Of a DNA stretch of 8,140 bases, positions 1 to 5,905 are shown one piece after another. The position numbers were made by a program, and so were the translations under genes. How positions within the stretch are numbered: the stretch's first letter is position 1; each line of letters starts with the position of its first letter. A model generated the notes under the pieces. It made no database searches. It was not told the origin of the DNA and saw nothing but the letters and a program-made list of their open reading frames with translations. This stretch comes from JAAZMX01 sp035388025 (lineage in GTDB: Bacteria > Patescibacteriota > Patescibacteriia > UBA2196 > GWA2-42-15). The DNA lies in the NCBI GenBank assembly GCA_035388025.1, contig DAOOPA010000039.1, positions 1 to 8,140 of the forward strand. The letters run 5' to 3'.

Positions 1-14
1 GCTTGCCATATTAT

Positions 15-34
15 CAGCATAAATGTTTATGCTG
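15..34. repeat. 9-bp perfect inverted repeat beside the GNAT stop codon
   Basis: CAGCATAAA at 15-23 and TTTATGCTG at 26-34 are exact reverse complements separated by two bases. The palindrome lies 2 nt beyond the in-frame TAG of the acetyltransferase fragment. It has no T-run on either side, so it is not a convincing intrinsic terminator. It may mark the break in the gene. Confidence 0.5.
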
Positions 35-36
35 TT

Positions 37-198
37 CTAGACAAGCTCCTTAAAATATTTATTTCCAGTTTGGCTCAGTGTCCAATTAAGGTTTAAGTCG
101 GGATCATATTCACAATATTCTTTTTCAAAAAGTAGTTGGTTTAGCCCTTGAATTTGCGGTAAATTTTTTAAGGTAGCTGGTTTGATAGAAAAGCGCAT
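37..198 (-). pseudogene. N-terminal fragment of a GNAT-family N-acetyltransferase, interrupted by an in-frame TAG
   Basis: Read leftwards from the ATG at 196-198, 53 codons are open before a TAG at 37-39. The start MRFSIKPATLKNLPQIQGLN, followed by a LFEKEY segment and an NLNWTLS...KYFKEL segment, is the usual first strand and helices of small GNAT acetyltransferases, which move an acetyl group from acetyl-CoA to an amine. A full domain needs about 140-160 residues, so the acetyl-CoA-binding part is missing. After the TAG the same frame stays open for 12 codons to the window edge. That continuation does not look clearly like the expected next strand. Either this is a decayed gene, a CAG-to-TAG change, a sequence error, or a real gene that continues beyond the edge. 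No Shine-Dalgarno sequence precedes the start. A TTGCCC/TATAAT promoter with a 17-nt spacer lies upstream on the minus strand. Confidence 0.55.
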
Positions 199-241
199 AT
201 TATTTAAAAATTAGAGAATTATGCTATTTATGATATGATGG

Positions 242-271
242 TATTATAGAATAAGGGGAGAAAATGGGCAA
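242..271. promoter_or_regulatory. Probable overlapping divergent promoters for polA (+) and the GNAT fragment (-)
   Basis: TATTATA at 242-248 can be read as a -10 element on both strands. On the plus strand it is TATTAT preceded by TG one base upstream (239-240), an extended -10, with no good -35. On the minus strand it is TATAAT with TTGCCC (266-271) exactly 17 nt upstream, matching 4 of 6 -35 positions. The predicted polA start of transcription is near 254, giving a leader of about 120 nt. The placement is by motif only. Confidence 0.4.
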
Positions 272-316
272 TTTTATGAAGTAGTTTTGTCGGTTTATGG
301 ATATATTCCACCACCC

Positions 317-359
317 TGGCTCGACAGTAATCGGGCCACCCCTCCTCAAGGAGGAGGGG
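317..359. repeat. REP-like element: two back-to-back hairpins upstream of polA
   Basis: The first hairpin pairs TGGCTCGA (317-324) with TCGGGCCA (331-338), 8 bp with one G-U pair and a 6-nt loop. The second follows directly and pairs CCCCTCCTC (339-347) with GAGGAGGGG (351-359), 9 perfect base pairs with a 3-nt loop. The block is far richer in GC than its surroundings. It starts and ends in the style of the CCACCC...CTCC/GGAGGGG intergenic repeats I recall from many bacterial genomes; that recollection is unverified. The element sits in the polA leader and ends 17 nt before the start codon. No second copy occurs in this window. Confidence 0.55.
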
Positions 360-376
360 AAATAAAATCTTAAAAT

Positions 377-3229
377 ATGAAAAAGGAAAAAATAGCCATA
401 ATCGACGCTAACGCTATAGTCCACCGGGCGTTTCATGCCTTGCCGCCACTCATGACGAAAGATGGCGTTTTGGTGAACGCGGTGTATGGCTTTGCTAATA
501 TTTTGCTCAAGGTTTTGAAAGATATTAAGCCGGAATATGTGGCCGTGTGTTTTGATGTGTCCAAGGACACTTTCCGAAGAGAAATGTATCAGGAATACAA
601 AGCGCAAAGAGAAAAACAGCCGGACGAACTTTATAGCCAGATTGAACTGGTAAAAGAAATGATTAAGGCGTTTAACATGCCGATATTTTCAGTCAAGGGA
701 TACGAAGCGGATGATTTGATCGGGACAATAGTCACAGAAACACAAAAACACAGAAACACAAAAACACGGATAGAAATTGAAAATATTATTGTGACGGGGG
801 ATATGGACACCTTGCAATTGGTTGATGATAAGACAAAAGTTTATACGCTGAAAAAGGGGATCGCGGATACAATGATTTATGATGATGAGGCGGTTAGAGA
901 AAGATATGGTTTTGGTCCAGAGGCGATGATAGATTATAAAGCGCTACGCGGTGATCCATCGGATAATATACCGGGAGTAAAAGGGATAGGGGAGAAAACT
1001 GCCACTGAACTCATAAAAGAGTTTGGGACACTGGAGGGGGTATATGCTTATATAGACAAGTTCCAAGTTCCAAGTTCCAAGCTCCAAATAAATTCCAAAT
1101 CTCAAATTACAAATTCTAAAAATTTGAAAATAAAAGGGGCGGTATTGGGTAAATTGATGGAGCATAAAAAAGAAGCGTTTTTGTCAAAGGAATTGGCGAC
1201 GATAAAAAAAGACGTGCCGATTGGGTTTGATTTGGAAGAATGTCGGGTGAGGCCGTTTGACGCGCCGAGGATCGTAGAACTTTTTCAGGCGTGGAATTTT
1301 AAATCTTTGATTGCCAGGATCCCAATGGTAGAGAAAGAATTGACGCGCGGGCAGGTGAGCTTGTTTGATAATAATAAAAAGATAGAAGAGACAGAGGGGG
1401 AGAGAGAAGAATTTGAGATCCGCGCCGGCTATATTTTGATTGATAGTGAAGAAAAATTGGAAAAATTTTTACAAGAATTGGGCAAGCAAAAAATATTTGC
1501 TATTGATACCGAGACCAATGGCTTGGATCCGTTTCAGGCTGATTTGATTGGAGTTAGTTTTAGTTGGGAGGAAGGCAAAGGATATTACCTGCCTATGGGC
1601 AGGAATTTCCAATTTTCAATTTCCAATTTCCAATTATTGTTTAGTAGATTAAGGGAGATTTTGTTCAATGAGGGTATTAAGAAAATAGGGCACAATATTA
1701 AATTTGACATGGAGACATTGGCGGGAGCCGGGTTGGAACTCAAGGGAGTGGAATTTGATACGATGGTGGCATCTTATCTTTTAAATCCGGGTTCCAGGCA
1801 ACATAATCTGGACGCGGTGGTTTTCACGGAATTTGGTTATGAGATGACGCCGATAGAATATTTGATTGGCAAGGGTAAAAATCAGATCACCATGGATCAG
1901 GTGGATATAAAGAGAGTGGCGGATTACGCGATCGAAGACGCGGATTATACTTGGCGATTGTATAAAAGATTGGACAAGCAATTGGTCAAGAATAATCTGC
2001 GCGATTTGATGGATAAAATTGAGACGCCGCTGATTCCAGTTTTGGCGGGCATGGAAAAAAATGGCATGCTGGTAGATGTAAAATTTTTAAATAAAATGAA
2101 CCGCGAGGTAGGCGAGAGAGTGGTGGAACTGGAAAAGCAGATTTATAAATTGGCTGGCCGGCAGTTTAACGTGCGTTCGCCATTGCAATTGAAGGAAATA
2201 TTATTTGATGAGATGGGGATTTCTAAATTGGGACTGGCCAAAACCAAGACCGGCATTTCCACAGCGGCGTCAGAATTGGATAAATTGCAGGGCGCGCATC
2301 CGATCATTGATTTGATTTTGGAGCATCGCGAATTGTCCAAATTAAAAAGCACTTACACGGATTCTTTGCCGGAGTTAATTAATTCAAAGACTGGACGTAT
2401 TCATACCTCATTTAACCAAACAGTGACAGCAACGGGTCGGCTATCTTCATCAGAGCCTAACTTGCAAAATATTCCTATTCGGACGGAATTGGGCAAAAAA
2501 ATCCGTCAAGCGTTTGTGGCGCCCAAGGGTAAAAAAATAGTGGCCGTGGATTATTCTCAGATTGAACTCCGGGTAGCGGCGGCGATGTCTGGTGATCCAA
2601 AGATGCTAGCCGCTTTTAAAAACAAAGAAGATATTCATCGCCGGACCGCGGCAGAAGTTTTTGGAGTGAAGCCGGAAGAAGTAATACCAGAGATGAGACG
2701 CAAGGCCAAGGAGGTAAATTTTGGCGTGTTGTATGGACTCGGAGCGAGAGGCTTGGCGCAGAGAACGGGGACGAGTTATGAAGAAGCGATGTTATTTATT
2801 GAAAGATATTTTGACGTATTTAGTAAATTAAAAGAATATTTAGAGGAGACAATCGAACAGGCGCATGAGAGCGAATACGTGGAGACGTTATTTGGGCGCA
2901 AAAGATATTTGCCAGAAATCAATGCCGAGCATCAGCAGATGAGGGCGGCGGCTGAGCGGATGGCGGTGAATCAGCCATTGCAGGGGACGGCGGCGGATCT
3001 AATGAAATTGGCGATGGTTGAGGTGGCGGTGGCGATAAGAAGTGAAGTGATTTTGAAAGATGTAAAAATGATTTTGCAAGTGCATGACGAATTGGTGTTT
3101 GAAGCGCCGGAGAAAACAGCCGAAGCGGCGGGTAAAAGAATTAAAGAAATTATGGAAAACGTCCATAAGTTTAAGTGCCCGATTGTGGCCGAGATGTCAG
3201 TGGGGGAGAATTGGGGAGAATGTAAATAA
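377..3229 (+). CDS. polA: DNA polymerase I with 5' nuclease, proofreading and polymerase domains
   Basis: This repair and Okazaki-fragment polymerase fills gaps and removes RNA primers. The 5' nuclease domain (about 3-300) shows D10, YEADD (109-113), VTGDMD (139-144), GDPSDN (192-197) and a helix-hairpin-helix at 200-209. The 3'-5' exonuclease domain (about 350-540) keeps DTE at 377-379, NIKFD ending in D444, and Y517/D521, so proofreading should work. The polymerase domain has motif A D725, motif B R774/K778/F782/Y786 and motif C H903-D904-E905. F782 matches the residue that disfavours dideoxynucleotides in E. coli Pol I. At 950 residues it is slightly longer than E. coli Pol I (928), and repeat-derived insertions near 120-131 and 227-251 account for part of its length. 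QVSLF (326-330), between nuclease and Klenow parts, resembles a beta-clamp motif. The start fits the family. No Shine-Dalgarno sequence is at normal spacing. Confidence 0.97.
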   Translation: MKKEKIAIIDANAIVHRAFHALPPLMTKDGVLVNAVYGFANILLKVLKDIKPEYVAVCFDVSKDTFRREMYQEYKAQREKQPDELYSQIELVKEMIKAFNMPIFSVKGYEADDLIGTIVTETQKHRNTKTRIEIENIIVTGDMDTLQLVDDKTKVYTLKKGIADTMIYDDEAVRERYGFGPEAMIDYKALRGDPSDNIPGVKGIGEKTATELIKEFGTLEGVYAYIDKFQVPSSKLQINSKSQITNSKNLKIKGAVLGKLMEHKKEAFLSKELATIKKDVPIGFDLEECRVRPFDAPRIVELFQAWNFKSLIARIPMVEKELTRGQVSLFDNNKKIEETEGEREEFEIRAGYILIDSEEKLEKFLQELGKQKIFAIDTETNGLDPFQADLIGVSFSWEEGKGYYLPMGRNFQFSISNFQLLFSRLREILFNEGIKKIGHNIKFDMETLAGAGLELKGVEFDTMVASYLLNPGSRQHNLDAVVFTEFGYEMTPIEYLIGKGKNQITMDQVDIKRVADYAIEDADYTWRLYKRLDKQLVKNNLRDLMDKIETPLIPVLAGMEKNGMLVDVKFLNKMNREVGERVVELEKQIYKLAGRQFNVRSPLQLKEILFDEMGISKLGLAKTKTGISTAASELDKLQGAHPIIDLILEHRELSKLKSTYTDSLPELINSKTGRIHTSFNQTVTATGRLSSSEPNLQNIPIRTELGKKIRQAFVAPKGKKIVAVDYSQIELRVAAAMSGDPKMLAAFKNKEDIHRRTAAEVFGVKPEEVIPEMRRKAKEVNFGVLYGLGARGLAQRTGTSYEEAMLFIERYFDVFSKLKEYLEETIEQAHESEYVETLFGRKRYLPEINAEHQQMRAAAERMAVNQPLQGTAADLMKLAMVEVAVAIRSEVILKDVKMILQVHDELVFEAPEKTAEAAGKRIKEIMENVHKFKCPIVAEMSVGENWGECK
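733..769. repeat. 16-bp tandem repeat inside polA
   Basis: Two identical 16-bp units of CACAGAAACACAAAAA occupy 733-748 and 749-764, followed by a partial CACGG. Because 16 is not a multiple of 3, the copies are read in different frames and give the residues TETQKHRNTKTR (120-131). These lie between the YEADD and VTGD motifs of the 5' nuclease domain, where the family normally has a shorter linker. Confidence 0.75.
1057..1130. repeat. Heptamer tandem repeat inside polA
   Basis: Three CAAGTTC units and one CAAGCTC unit (1057-1084) are followed by degenerate CAAAT-rich copies to about 1130. They encode a polar stretch (about residues 227-251) between the helix-hairpin-helix region and the FLSKELATIKKDVP segment of the 5' nuclease domain. 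The frame stays open throughout. Confidence 0.75.
1604..1631. repeat. Heptamer tandem repeat inside polA exonuclease domain
   Basis: Four 7-bp units, AATTTCC, AATTTTC, AATTTCC, AATTTCC, encode the NFQFSISNFQ stretch between exonuclease motifs I and II. Unlike the other two polA repeats, this one seems to replace rather than lengthen the family's usual sequence. A 6-bp hairpin (CCTGCC/GGCAGG, 1588-1603) directly precedes it. Confidence 0.6.
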
Positions 3230-3262
3230 AATTCAAAAATCAAAATTCAAAAATCAAAATTG
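3228..3262. repeat. 14-bp tandem repeat directly after polA
   Basis: AAAATTCAAAAATC occurs at 3228-3241 and again, identically, at 3242-3255, followed by AAAATTG. The first unit begins within the polA stop codon. No GC-rich terminator hairpin follows polA, so read-through into the HU gene is possible. Confidence 0.7.
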
Positions 3263-3282
3263 AGGAAGATTGACAGCAGGTG

Positions 3283-3311
3283 TTGCATAGTTTTTTAAAA
3301 AATGCCATAAT
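3283..3311 (+). promoter_or_regulatory. Probable extended -10 promoter for the HU gene
   Basis: CATAAT at 3306-3311 is preceded by TG-C at 3303-3305, an extended -10 element. TTGCAT (3283-3288) lies 17 nt upstream as a weak -35. A consensus TTGACA at 3270-3275 is too far away for this -10. Transcription would start near 3318, giving a leader of about 115 nt that contains two hairpins. Confidence 0.45.
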
Positions 3312-3330
3312 TATTATATAAATCTAATTT

Positions 3331-3410
3331 CTTTGGATTGTCAGGCGTTGACCGAAACAGTCCGGAGGTAAGATATATAGGCCCTTTGCTCTGCTTTTAG
3401 CGGGGCAAAG
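3331..3410 (+). promoter_or_regulatory. Structured 5' leader of the HU gene, two stable hairpins
   Basis: The first stem pairs 3331-3341 with 3357-3367, 11 bp with three G-U pairs, around a 15-nt loop. The second pairs CTTTGCTCTGC (3384-3394) with GCGGGGCAAAG (3400-3410), 11 bp with two G-U pairs and a 5-nt loop. Neither is followed by a T-run, so they are not terminators. The second stem ends 23 nt before the HU start codon. Possible roles are autoregulation of HU, mRNA stability, or a separate small RNA. It matches no riboswitch class that I recognise. Confidence 0.4.
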
Positions 3411-3433
3411 TTATAAACTAAATATAGAAAAAT

Positions 3434-3715
3434 ATGGCCAAAATGACGAAATCAGCCTTATTGCAGGTCTTGGCGGAAAAGACAGGCATGCCCAAGAAAG
3501 AAGTAGTTTCTTTTTTGGAAAAAATGGTCGAGTTAGCTTACTCGGAAGTCAAAAAAAATGGTGAATTTGTAGTTCCAGGTATGGGCAAAATGGTAAAAGT
3601 AATGAGAAAAGCCAGAGAAGGCAGAAACCCAGCGACTGGTGAAACGATAAAAATTCCTGCCAAAACAGTAGTAAAATTCCGGGTAGCCAAAGCGGCTAAA
3701 GAAGCAGTATTATAA
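3434..3715 (+). CDS. HU-family histone-like DNA-binding protein
   Basis: This 93-residue protein is the usual length for HU/IHF proteins, which bind and bend DNA as dimers and help compact the nucleoid. The N-terminal helices (about 4-42, KSALLQVLAEKTGMPKKE) form the dimer core. VVPGMGKM (46-53) is the turn that is usually G-F-G, here with Met. The DNA-binding arm carries GRNPATGE (63-70), with the intercalating proline at 66, and the end KFRVAKAAKEAVL is typical. It could begin at ATG 3434 or at ATG 3443, three codons later. The latter gives MTKS, the more familiar HU start. No Shine-Dalgarno sequence decides between them. Its own promoter and a structured leader precede it, and a strong terminator follows 15 nt after the stop. 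It is not possible to say from the sequence alone whether it acts as HU or a sequence-specific IHF-like subunit. Confidence 0.93.
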   Translation: MAKMTKSALLQVLAEKTGMPKKEVVSFLEKMVELAYSEVKKNGEFVVPGMGKMVKVMRKAREGRNPATGETIKIPAKTVVKFRVAKAAKEAVL

Positions 3716-3730
3716 TTTGATTTTCGAAAG

Positions 3731-3764
3731 AAAAAATCCTCTCGCATACACGGGAGGATTTTTT
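3731..3764. terminator. Bidirectional intrinsic terminator between HU and pilT
   Basis: AAAAAATCCTCTCG (3731-3744) pairs with CGGGAGGATTTTTT (3751-3764), a 14-bp stem with one G-U pair and a 6-nt loop. The A-run and T-run flank the stem symmetrically, so it can end transcripts from both the HU gene on the plus strand and the convergent pilT on the minus strand. Confidence 0.9.
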
Positions 3765-3839
3765 GAATGTAAAATTAAAAGGTGAGTTGGTTCTGAATTT
3801 GGAGTCAACAATATCCATGGGTAGAAAACGCGAGAGAGT

Positions 3840-4886
3840 TTATTCATCAAAACCAGAACCATCAATGACGTATTGACTGGCGACTTCTTTGGTAATTTTT
3901 TTGTTTTTAACTAAATATTTGAGATATTGATCCATACTGATCATACCATCATCCGAAGAGGTTTGAATAACGGTTTTGATTTGGGCGATTTTGTTTTCGC
4001 GGATGAGGTTGGCAACGGCCGGGGTATTAATCATGATTTCTCTGGCCACGACCCTTTCTTGGCCATCAGGAGCAGGGAGAAGCTGTTGGGCAATAACGCC
4101 CACGAGACACATAGAGAGTTGCATCCGGATTTGGTCTTGTTGATGAGGTGGAAAGATGTCGATAATGCGATCGACGGTTTGCGAGGCGTTTGGGGTGTGC
4201 AGAGTAGTCAAAACCAGGTGGCCGGTTTCGGCCAAGGTGACGGTTGAGGAAATGGTTTCCAAATCGCGCATTTCGCCAACCATGATGACATTGGGATCTT
4301 GGCGAAGGACATGTTTTAAAGCTTCGGGGAAGGAAATGAAATCAAAATTGTATTGCCTTTGGCGGATAATACTTTTATTGGGTTTAAAAATAAACTCAAT
4401 GGGATCTTCTAAGGTAATAATATTAGCGGCTCGCTTTTTGTTGATATAGTCGATAATTGCGGCCAGGGAAGTGGATTTGCCGCAACCGGTTGGACCGGTT
4501 AAAATAATCAGGCCTTGGTGCAGGTCGGCCAGGCGATAAACAATTTCTGGCATGTCGGTCGACTCCATAGTGGGCGGTTTCAAATTGATGATACGAGCGA
4601 CCAGGCTTGGGTTGCCTTTTTCAAAATGCAGGTTGACGCGGAAACGTTCGCCGGTATTTAGTTCATAAGAAATATCCAGTTCACGGTCGTTGAGGTATTG
4701 TTCTTTTTGTTTGGGATTCAGTAGGGACAGAATTAACTCTTCGGTTTTTTTTCTGGAGAGTTCTCCGAGATCCTCAAGCGGGCAAAGTACGCCATTAACC
4801 CTAATGAGTGGAGGCAGTCCAACGACTAAGTGAACATCAGAGGCTCCTTTGTCAACGCCAAGTTTGAAAATATCATTGAGTGGCAT
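3840..4886 (-). CDS. pilT: Type IV pilus retraction ATPase, PilT family
   Basis: This is a cytoplasmic hexameric ATPase of the secretion superfamily that drives pilus disassembly, used for twitching movement, surface attachment and DNA uptake. At 348 residues it is the normal PilT length. Seen in order: an N-terminal PAS-like domain starting with the ASDVHL signature (15-20), Walker A GPTGCGKST (131-139, K137), Asp box TLEDPIEF (158-165), Walker B region VGEMRDLET with E205, His box with H223 and H230, and AVANLIRE (290-297), which matches the AIRNLIRE motif of PilT. GEMRDLET and the absence of a long N-terminal domain or zinc-binding cysteines argue for PilT over PilB. No other pilus gene is in the window, so partner pilin and assembly genes must be elsewhere. 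It has its own extended -10 promoter and is followed by a shared terminator. No Shine-Dalgarno sequence precedes the ATG. Confidence 0.96.
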   Translation of the reverse strand: MPLNDIFKLGVDKGASDVHLVVGLPPLIRVNGVLCPLEDLGELSRKKTEELILSLLNPKQKEQYLNDRELDISYELNTGERFRVNLHFEKGNPSLVARIINLKPPTMESTDMPEIVYRLADLHQGLIILTGPTGCGKSTSLAAIIDYINKKRAANIITLEDPIEFIFKPNKSIIRQRQYNFDFISFPEALKHVLRQDPNVIMVGEMRDLETISSTVTLAETGHLVLTTLHTPNASQTVDRIIDIFPPHQQDQIRMQLSMCLVGVIAQQLLPAPDGQERVVAREIMINTPAVANLIRENKIAQIKTVIQTSSDDGMISMDQYLKYLVKNKKITKEVASQYVIDGSGFDE

Positions 4887-4921
4887 AAAGATAGAATTAG
4901 TTTTTGATTTAAGATAAGGTT

Positions 4922-4930
4922 ATTATAGCA
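4922..4930 (-). promoter_or_regulatory. Extended -10 promoter of pilT
   Basis: On the minus strand this reads TGCTATAAT, a perfect extended -10. The -35 region is weak; TTTATA (4947-4952) lies 19 nt upstream. Transcription should begin near 4915, about 30 nt before the pilT ATG. Confidence 0.6.
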
Positions 4931-4940
4931 TAAAAAAATT

Positions 4941-4971
4941 TAAATATATAAACATTTAAGCATTTAAACAT
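4941..4971. repeat. AT-rich CATTTAA oligonucleotide repeat
   Basis: CATTTAAG followed by CATTTAAA and CAT (4953-4971), with degenerate copies before it. It fills the space between the pilT promoter and the SIMPL gene terminator and is one of several short tandem repeats in this window. Confidence 0.5.
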
Positions 4972-5002
4972 AAAAATACCCGCCGATTTGGCGGGTGTTT
5001 TT
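4972..5002 (-). terminator. Intrinsic terminator of the SIMPL-protein gene
   Basis: ACCCGCC (4978-4984) pairs perfectly with GGCGGGT (4990-4996) around a 5-nt loop, and A-run and T-run extend the stem. On the minus strand the stem is followed by TTTTT. It lies 11 nt after the SIMPL gene stop and separates that gene from pilT. Confidence 0.9.
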
Positions 5003-5013
5003 ATGAGATAAAA

Positions 5014-5751
5014 TTATTTCAGCTGGAAAGTGGCGGTGATGGTGGCGGTGATTTCTTTTTGTTTGGTGGAGAGATCATAAGCGCCATAGTCGGCGATATC
5101 CAAGGAATTGGGTGGTAGGATTTGAATAACGCCGGTTTTGGCGTTAATAAGAGAGCCAATTTTATTTCCGGTACCTTGGGCGATGGCTCGAGCGCGGCTT
5201 TCGGCATCTTTGGTGGCGTCGGCGAAAAGGACGGGGCGCAAATCAGCCAGGCCGGTGTAAAAATATTCAGTGCGTTGATAATCAGGAACAATGCCAAGGT
5301 CGATAATGTTTTTGTATTGATTGGCTAGAGATTCGATTTTGGAAATGTCTTTGCTTTGGACATAGAATTCCCTGATCACGTTATAGCCGATAATATTTTG
5401 GGTGTAGCCATAACCTGGAAGCTGTTCGTAAATGGGGTTGGTTTGAACTGGCAGAAAGTTAATATCAGATTCTATGAGGCCGAGCTTGGTGATAAAGCCC
5501 TTGAGTTTGTCCGCGTTGAATTCGGATTGATCCAAGATGTTCTTGAGATTTTTGGTGTCGGCTTTCAGGGTAAAGCTGGAATTCCATTTGGCCAAGTCAG
5601 AATCAACCATTTTTTTGATCGAGCCGGTGACGGTCAGGCCGCTAGCGGTCCGGCTTTGTGCCATTTCATGGCCATGGATCCAGAGGCCAAAGAAAAGAGC
5701 TAGGGCAACGATGACGATTGAAGCGACGAGCACGAGACGGTTTTTGTCCAT
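5014..5751 (-). CDS. Membrane-anchored SIMPL-domain (DUF541) protein
   Basis: This 245-residue protein has a short positive N-terminus (MDKNR) and one hydrophobic segment at about 6-25, then a SIMPL domain exposed outside the cytoplasm. Family marks are VTGSIKKMVDSD (41-52), which corresponds to the usual VTG start of the domain, the N-x-x-x-Y strand region around 119-130, and the helix KDAESRARAIAQGTGNKIG (181-199). The closing strand ITATITATFQLK also fits. The family's biochemical role is poorly defined. Members have been linked to oxidative stress protection and, in Brucella, form channel-like oligomers. There is no catalytic motif here. The gene seems to be transcribed alone, with its own extended -10 promoter upstream and a strong terminator 11 nt after the stop. 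The gap of 154 bp to the upstream protease gene is filled with repeats. No Shine-Dalgarno sequence is visible before the ATG. Confidence 0.9.
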   Translation of the reverse strand: MDKNRLVLVASIVIVALALFFGLWIHGHEMAQSRTASGLTVTGSIKKMVDSDLAKWNSSFTLKADTKNLKNILDQSEFNADKLKGFITKLGLIESDINFLPVQTNPIYEQLPGYGYTQNIIGYNVIREFYVQSKDISKIESLANQYKNIIDLGIVPDYQRTEYFYTGLADLRPVLFADATKDAESRARAIAQGTGNKIGSLINAKTGVIQILPPNSLDIADYGAYDLSTKQKEITATITATFQLK

Positions 5752-5777
5752 AAGATTAAGATTAGTGAGTAGAGTTT

Positions 5778-5786
5778 ATTTTAACA
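5778..5786 (-). promoter_or_regulatory. Extended -10 promoter of the SIMPL-protein gene
   Basis: On the minus strand this reads TGTTAAAAT, with TAAAAT matching 5 of 6 consensus bases and TG at the extended position. No good -35 is seen; the bases 17 nt upstream read ATTACT. Transcription would start roughly 20 nt before the ATG. Confidence 0.4.
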
Positions 5787-5800
5787 TAAAATGGGAATTG

Positions 5801-5888
5801 AGTAATTAGTAATTTGCAATTGGTAACCAGTAAAAGGCAGAGAGATAAAATTGATTATTAGATTGTTTCATTGTTAGATTATTGAATG
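5801..5888. repeat. Two degenerate tandem repeats between SIMPL and protease genes
   Basis: The first is a 7-bp series: AGTAATT, AGTAATT, TGCAATT, GGTAACC, AGTAAAA (5801-5835). The second, after a short gap, is an 8-bp series: ATTAGATT, GTTTCATT, GTTAGATT, ATTGAATG (5857-5888). They occupy most of the intergenic space. No terminator hairpin for the protease gene was found in it. Confidence 0.6.
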
Positions 5889-5905
5889 CCGACTTGGTTG
5901 TTTAT

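Noticed and set aside
264..284. Six-codon leader peptide (MGNFMK) after a GGGGAG site in the polA leader
   Set aside because: The spacing is plausible, but six codons with no regulatory codon pattern and no attenuator cannot be told from chance.
224..607. Open frame of 127 codons on the minus strand overlapping the polA start
   Set aside because: It covers the hairpin element and the first codons of polA in antisense, has no family-like sequence, and the polA frame explains the region.
1057..1084. Possible CRISPR-like array of short repeats
   Set aside because: The units are 7 bp and directly abut with no spacers, and they lie in an open reading frame of polA.
1588..1603. CCTGCC/GGCAGG hairpin in polA
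   Set aside because: A 6-bp stem within a coding region of this length is expected by chance and has no regulatory context.
3291..3302. TTTTTTAAAAAA as a polA terminator
   Set aside because: It is a palindrome of only A and T without a GC stem, so it would not form a stable terminator hairpin.
3927..4449. Two overlapping plus-strand open frames within pilT
   Set aside because: They are antisense to well-conserved PilT motifs and show no recognisable protein features.
5019..5809. Several open frames on both strands over the SIMPL-protein gene
   Set aside because: They are antisense or frame-shifted readings of a gene with clear family marks.
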